Origin: Mucilaginibacter sp. PAMC 26640
GTDB lineage: Bacteria > Bacteroidota > Bacteroidia > Sphingobacteriales > Sphingobacteriaceae
DNA: 64,000 nucleotides
Assembly: GCA_001596135.1 (NCBI GenBank)
Contig: CP014773.1
Location: forward strand, 5,456,001-5,520,000
Reading direction: 5' to 3'
Of this stretch, positions 60,169 to 64,000 are shown in pieces. The notes beneath the pieces are model-generated. The model did no database searches. It worked only from the letters and a program-made list of their open reading frames with translations, and was not told the DNA's origin. Each line of letters opens with the position of its first letter. Position 1 is the first letter of the stretch. A program made the translations under genes and the position numbers.

Positions 60169-61455
60169 ATGAAAAGAATTTATTTAATAACGCTGGCTTT
60201 TGTACTTACCTCAAAGTTAATGGCCCAAACGCCGCCGGCTAATTTCACACCGGTACTTAACAAGTTTAAACAATTTTATAACAGCGGCCAGCCTGATAGT
60301 ATTTACGCCATGTTTGCGCCGGATATGAAGGCGACCATTACCCTGGATAAATGGAACAGCACTACCGTACAGCTAAAATCGCAATTGGGTGCGCTGTTAA
60401 AAACCGAACCTGATAAATACGTTGCGCCCACTGCCATTTATAAAGCAACGTTTGCTAATAATGTATTTTTCCTGAATCTATCATTAAACAACCAAAATAA
60501 GCTGATCGGCGTTTTCTTTACCCCATACCAGGAACCATCCAAAACCATCGCGATGGACGCTTCATTAACTGAAGAACCTGTATTACTAAAGACATTCACC
60601 GGCACTATACCCGGTACTTTAACTATTCCTAAAGGCCCTTCAGGCAAAGTACCCGTAGTACTTATCATAGCAGGCTCCGGCCCTACAGACCGTAATGGTA
60701 ACAGCCCTAAACTTGGCATTAATGGTAATACTTATAAGTTGCTGGCCAATGAGCTCGGTAAAAATGGCATCGCCACATTGCGTTACGATAAACGTTTAGT
60801 TGGACAAAGTGTGACCTCTACCAAAGAAAAAGAATTGCGCTTTACAGATTATGTAGACGATGCCGTTGGTCTCATTAATATGCTGAATGACGATAAGCGC
60901 TTTTCCAAAATAATTATACTGGGGCACAGTGAGGGATCATTGGTGGGTTTACTATCCGTTAGGGACCAGCCCGTAAAGGGATTTATATCTGCTGCCGGCG
61001 CTGGCCAAACAGCTGAAAAAATAGTAGCCGAACAGGTTAAAAAAACTTATCCTAAATTCCTGGTAGACCAATACACCACAATAGTGGACAGCCTGAGAAA
61101 GGGAAAACAAACCGACTATGTTGACCCGGCTTTATATGTTATTGCCAGGCCCAGTATACAGCCCTATTTAATGTCGTGGTTTCGGTATGATCCTGTGCGG
61201 ATGATGAAAACCCTTAAGGTACCGGCATTAATTTTACAGGGAACAAATGATGTGCAGGTATCGGTAGATGATGCACAAAAATTAAAAAAGGGTGATTCCG
61301 ACGCAAAGTTGGTAATCGTACAGGGAATGAACCATATTCTGAAAGATGCTCCGGCAGATCGTGAGCAAAACATAGCCACTTACAGCAAGCCTGATCTTCC
61401 TCTCAATGCGGAGATGGTCAAAAACATTGTAGAATTTGTTAAAGGAATTAAATAA
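60169..61455 (+). CDS. Exported alpha/beta hydrolase with DUF3887 domain
   Basis: A 428-residue secreted hydrolase. Signal peptide about 1-19 (LMAQ). A DUF3887-like domain (about 25-115: VLNKFKQFYNSGQPDSIYAMFAPDMKATITLDKW) precedes the hydrolase domain, which has LIIAGSGPTDRNGNSPKLGINGN and the nucleophile Ser254 in LGHSEGSLVG, with a late His in GMNHILKDAP. It resembles prolyl-oligopeptidase-like or acyl-esterase enzymes of Bacteroidota. Substrate unknown. A perfect terminator follows. Confidence 0.88.
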   Translation: MKRIYLITLAFVLTSKLMAQTPPANFTPVLNKFKQFYNSGQPDSIYAMFAPDMKATITLDKWNSTTVQLKSQLGALLKTEPDKYVAPTAIYKATFANNVFFLNLSLNNQNKLIGVFFTPYQEPSKTIAMDASLTEEPVLLKTFTGTIPGTLTIPKGPSGKVPVVLIIAGSGPTDRNGNSPKLGINGNTYKLLANELGKNGIATLRYDKRLVGQSVTSTKEKELRFTDYVDDAVGLINMLNDDKRFSKIIILGHSEGSLVGLLSVRDQPVKGFISAAGAGQTAEKIVAEQVKKTYPKFLVDQYTTIVDSLRKGKQTDYVDPALYVIARPSIQPYLMSWFRYDPVRMMKTLKVPALILQGTNDVQVSVDDAQKLKKGDSDAKLVIVQGMNHILKDAPADREQNIATYSKPDLPLNAEMVKNIVEFVKGIK

Positions 61456-61466
61456 ATAACCGAGAA

Positions 61467-61505
61467 ATGTGCAGATAAAATTAGCGAACGGTTTTATCTG
61501 CACAT
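61467..61505. terminator. Terminator between the hydrolase and DinB genes
   Basis: A perfect 14-bp stem (ATGTGCAGATAAAA / TTTTATCTGCACAT) with an 11-base loop, 11 bases after the hydrolase stop. It is symmetric and can serve the convergent DinB gene as well. Confidence 0.82.
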
Positions 61506-61513
61506 CTCCCAGC

Positions 61514-61987
61514 TTATTTCCAAATTCCGAGCAGTCTTCGCAGCAGAATAATTTCTGATGTATGATATGAAGTATGATCCGCTACCTGCAGGGCCTCCCG
61601 CAGGATGTTTTGGCCACTACCATGCGCTATTGGTTTATAAATATCCTGGGAGTGTAAAAGCGCAATAAAAGCAGCACGATCACTATTTATCTGGTCAATT
61701 GTCTTATCCCATGCATCATCATTTGCAGGTTCATTTTCTTTTGGCCAGTAATCATCCGGCCACTTTGGTGATTGGTGATTACCATCTTTGCTAAACTCGA
61801 GCATGTCCCATTGGGCTATGCGGATGTGTTCCGCCAACTGCCAAATGCTATAAGGGAGGTTATCAGGCTTTATACCACGATATTTTGAAGGGATGTCTTT
61901 TAAAGCATCCTCCAGGGTGGCGTGTGCGCCGCCGCCTTCAATCAATTTTATTAGCTCGGCAATTAAGATTTTATGCTCCTCGTTCAT
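61514..61987 (-). CDS. DinB-like family protein
   Basis: A 157-residue four-helix metal-binding protein of the DinB/YfiT type. The expected three His ligands are His54 (LAEHIRIAQWDML), His138 (VADHTSYH) and His142. The central PDDYWPKENEP segment is common in this group. Such proteins include thiol-dependent S-transferases, but the substrate is unknown. Monocistronic and divergent from the DUF885 gene, 92 bases apart. Confidence 0.88.
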   Translation of the reverse strand: MNEEHKILIAELIKLIEGGGAHATLEDALKDIPSKYRGIKPDNLPYSIWQLAEHIRIAQWDMLEFSKDGNHQSPKWPDDYWPKENEPANDDAWDKTIDQINSDRAAFIALLHSQDIYKPIAHGSGQNILREALQVADHTSYHTSEIILLRRLLGIWK

Positions 61988-62079
61988 TGTTGCTTTTTTT
62001 CAATGTAACAAAACATGACCCGATTTGATTTATAACTGACAAATTTTTAAGTTTATGCACCAAATAAAACCGGTATAAG

Positions 62080-63861
62080 GTGATAAAAAAATTCCTCCTG
62101 CTTTCCCTGTACGTTGCTGCTTTTACGGCTTGTAAGAAAGATAGCCAATCCATGGAATCGCAAACTGCCAAAGGCGATGCTGCCTTTGCTTTATATGAAG
62201 AACATTTTCTCGACGATCTATGGAAACAAAACCCGGATTGGGCTACCAGCGTAGGCTACCATAAATACGATAGTTTATTGCTGGCACCCAGCGATGATAA
62301 CCGAAAAAAGGCTATCCAATTTACCAAAGTGCAAATGGACTCTTTAAGCCGCTTCCAGGTGAACGAACTCTCGGATGCCAACAAAATGGACCATCGGCTA
62401 ATGCAGAACCAGCTGGAATCCATTCAATGGAATCTGGAACAACTCCGGGAATACCAATGGAACCCTGCATCTTATAATGTAATCAGCACTTTTGCAGTTA
62501 TCCTGAACGAGCATTATGCCCCGTTGGACAAGCGCCTTAAGAGCTTTTACCAACGCCTGGCGTTCGTGCCGGCTTATTACAAAGAAGCCGAAAAACAGAT
62601 CAAAAACCCGGTGGTGGAGCTTACCAGCCTTGCGATAGATCAACACCTCAATGGCGTTAGCGTAATTGAAAGCGATTTTGCAGATTCACTCAAAAAATCA
62701 AAAATATCCACGGCAGAGCAAAAGCAGATGCTGGATCGCGCCCGAACTGCAGCTGAAGCGATCAAGAGCTATGCAACATGGCTAAAAGCACTCAAGAACG
62801 ATAAACCGCGTAGTTTCAGGTTAGGTAAAAACTTTTACGAAAATAAATTCAGATACGAGATCCAAGCCGAGGGTACTGCCCAGCAGACCTATAACTCGGC
62901 AATGGAGCGCAAAAAAGCAGTGCATCTGGAAATGGCCAAATTAAGCCGGACACTATGGCCAAAATATTTTGGAACCAAGGCCATGCCTGCGGATTCACTT
63001 GATTTGATTAGTAAAATGATCGATACGTTGTCTGCCAATCATGTTGCACCTAAGGAGTTCCAGTCCGCTATCGAGGCACAAATACCAAAACTAACAGCCT
63101 TTATCAAGGCTAAAGACTTACTCACGCTTGACCCATCCAAACCATTGGTGGTTCGTAAGGAGCCGGGATACATGGCAGGGGTGGCAGGCGCTTCGGTAAG
63201 TTCCCCCGGCCCATATGATAAAGGCGGCAACACCTATTTTAATGTAGGCAGCCTAGACGCATGGGCACCGGAACGCGCAGAAAGTTACCTGCGCGAGTAT
63301 AACCAGTACATCTTGCAGATCCTTTGCATCCACGAGGCTATACCTGGGCATTACACACAACTGGTATATGCCAACCAATCTCCAAGCATCATTAAATCGG
63401 TATTTGGCAACGGGGCTATGGTAGAAGGCTGGGCGGTTTATACCGAACCAATGATGCTGGATGCCGGCTTTGGTGACAACTCCCCGGAAATGCGCTTAAT
63501 GTGGTATAAATGGCACCTGCGCAGCGTTTGTAACACCATTTTGGATTACAGTGTACACGCCGGCAATATGAGCAAGGAAGACGCCATAAAAATGCTGACC
63601 CGGGAAGCTTTTCAGCAACAAGCAGAAGCAGATAACAAGTGGAAACGCGTCAGCGTTAGCAGCGTACAGCTTACCAGCTATTACACCGGTTATAAAGAGA
63701 TCATTTCACTGCGTGACGCCTACAAAAAGAAACAAGGCGATAAATACCGCTTAAAAGATTTTAACGAGAAATTCTTAAGCTATGGTAGTGCTCCTGTAAA
63801 AATGATTAAAGAGGCCATGTTTGAAGTACCTAAAATAGACACCAAAGCGGGCGGCGGTTGA
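62080..63861 (+). CDS. DUF885 family metallopeptidase-like lipoprotein
   Basis: A 593-residue putative lipoprotein, lipobox FTAC with Cys18. It belongs to the DUF885 family, which resembles M3-like zinc peptidases: the motif HEAIPGH at 418-424 (His418, Glu419, His424) is the metal site, followed by FGNGAMVEGWAVYTEPMML. A GTG start at 62080 places the signal peptide at the very N-terminus. It is a likely cell-envelope peptidase; its natural substrate is unknown. Confidence 0.9.
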   Translation: MIKKFLLLSLYVAAFTACKKDSQSMESQTAKGDAAFALYEEHFLDDLWKQNPDWATSVGYHKYDSLLLAPSDDNRKKAIQFTKVQMDSLSRFQVNELSDANKMDHRLMQNQLESIQWNLEQLREYQWNPASYNVISTFAVILNEHYAPLDKRLKSFYQRLAFVPAYYKEAEKQIKNPVVELTSLAIDQHLNGVSVIESDFADSLKKSKISTAEQKQMLDRARTAAEAIKSYATWLKALKNDKPRSFRLGKNFYENKFRYEIQAEGTAQQTYNSAMERKKAVHLEMAKLSRTLWPKYFGTKAMPADSLDLISKMIDTLSANHVAPKEFQSAIEAQIPKLTAFIKAKDLLTLDPSKPLVVRKEPGYMAGVAGASVSSPGPYDKGGNTYFNVGSLDAWAPERAESYLREYNQYILQILCIHEAIPGHYTQLVYANQSPSIIKSVFGNGAMVEGWAVYTEPMMLDAGFGDNSPEMRLMWYKWHLRSVCNTILDYSVHAGNMSKEDAIKMLTREAFQQQAEADNKWKRVSVSSVQLTSYYTGYKEIISLRDAYKKKQGDKYRLKDFNEKFLSYGSAPVKMIKEAMFEVPKIDTKAGGG

Positions 63862-63919
63862 TGCAGCTGGTTAAAGCAACCGGCAAACAAGTTTTTAGGA
63901 AATTTATTTAAAGCTGTAA

Positions 63920-64000
63920 ATGAACGAATTAGACAGAACAAATAACAACCTTTGGAAATGGGGAATAATTTACTATAACCCGAACGATGCTAAATTACTG
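63920..64000 (+). CDS. DUF5808-like protein, truncated by the window edge
   Basis: The visible 27 codons read MNELDRTNNNLWKWGIIYYN then PNDAKLL. WKWGxxYYNPND is the opening of DUF5808 domain proteins, short Bacteroidota and Firmicutes membrane-linked proteins of unknown role. The rest of the gene lies outside the window. Confidence 0.65.
   Translation, partial: MNELDRTNNNLWKWGIIYYNPNDAKLL

Noticed and set aside
1..64000. CRISPR array, tRNA, rRNA, prophage or insertion sequence
   Set aside because: No repeat-spacer pattern, cloverleaf, rRNA or transposase signature was seen on reading both strands; a tRNAscan or ISfinder search would be decisive.

Overview
The window looks like chromosomal DNA of a Bacteroidota species, most likely of the family Sphingobacteriaceae (Mucilaginibacter/Pedobacter type). 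The evidence is: promoters of the TAnnTTTG type, a type IX secretion C-terminal sorting domain, a two-domain outer-membrane receptor with a carboxypeptidase-like N-terminus, GH29 and GH95 fucosidases, a Bacteroidota mreB-mreC-mreD-PBP2-rodA operon, and many lipoproteins with Bacteroidota-style lipoboxes. No rRNA, tRNA, CRISPR array, prophage or intact insertion sequence was recognised. The species is not provable from the sequence alone.

Layout. 1-3.6 kb is gene-poor: an acyltransferase-3 membrane protein, an NHL-repeat lipoprotein and non-coding DNA. 3.6-7.3 kb holds five genes resembling part of an aryl-polyene/flexirubin pigment locus (acpS, a glycosyltransferase-DUF2062 protein, a FabG-like reductase, two hotdog proteins) with no ketosynthase or ACP beside them. 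A chimeric reading frame (reductase N-terminus joined to AraC C-terminus) follows. 7.8-16.5 kb is a fucose-glycan region: a GH29 fucosidase, a four-gene two-component operon including an unknown internally duplicated protein, a GH95 fucosidase and a GDSL esterase. 16.7-22.5 kb has phosphoglucomutase, an M28 peptidase, and a short-chain dehydrogenase with its likely TetR regulator and paired operators. 22.5-28.8 kb holds envelope and regulatory genes and thymidine kinase. 28.8-34.6 kb is the rod-shape operon. 35-44 kb contains purH, purN, panB, carA and a pseudouridine synthase, interspersed with lipoproteins and a toxin-antitoxin zone with two broken genes. 44-52 kb carries small unknown proteins, an ABC exporter, kup and a minimal sorting-domain protein. 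52-57.5 kb has an M23 peptidase, a peroxiredoxin and an ECF sigma operon whose second gene is a membrane protein with six 31-residue repeats. 57.5-64 kb has an outer-membrane receptor, a hydrolase, DinB, a DUF885 metallopeptidase and the start of a DUF5808 gene.

Most of the window is ordinary core genome. The unusual items are: the hotdog pair, whose catalytic His and Glu sit in different proteins; the SDR-AraC deletion fusion; three decayed small genes (higA with a nonsense codon, a frameshifted small gene, a four-helix-bundle remnant); the 31-residue repeat protein; the array of five GTTCGGG heptamers spaced exactly 10 bp apart; and the 8-bp tandem repeat containing the ABC permease start codon.
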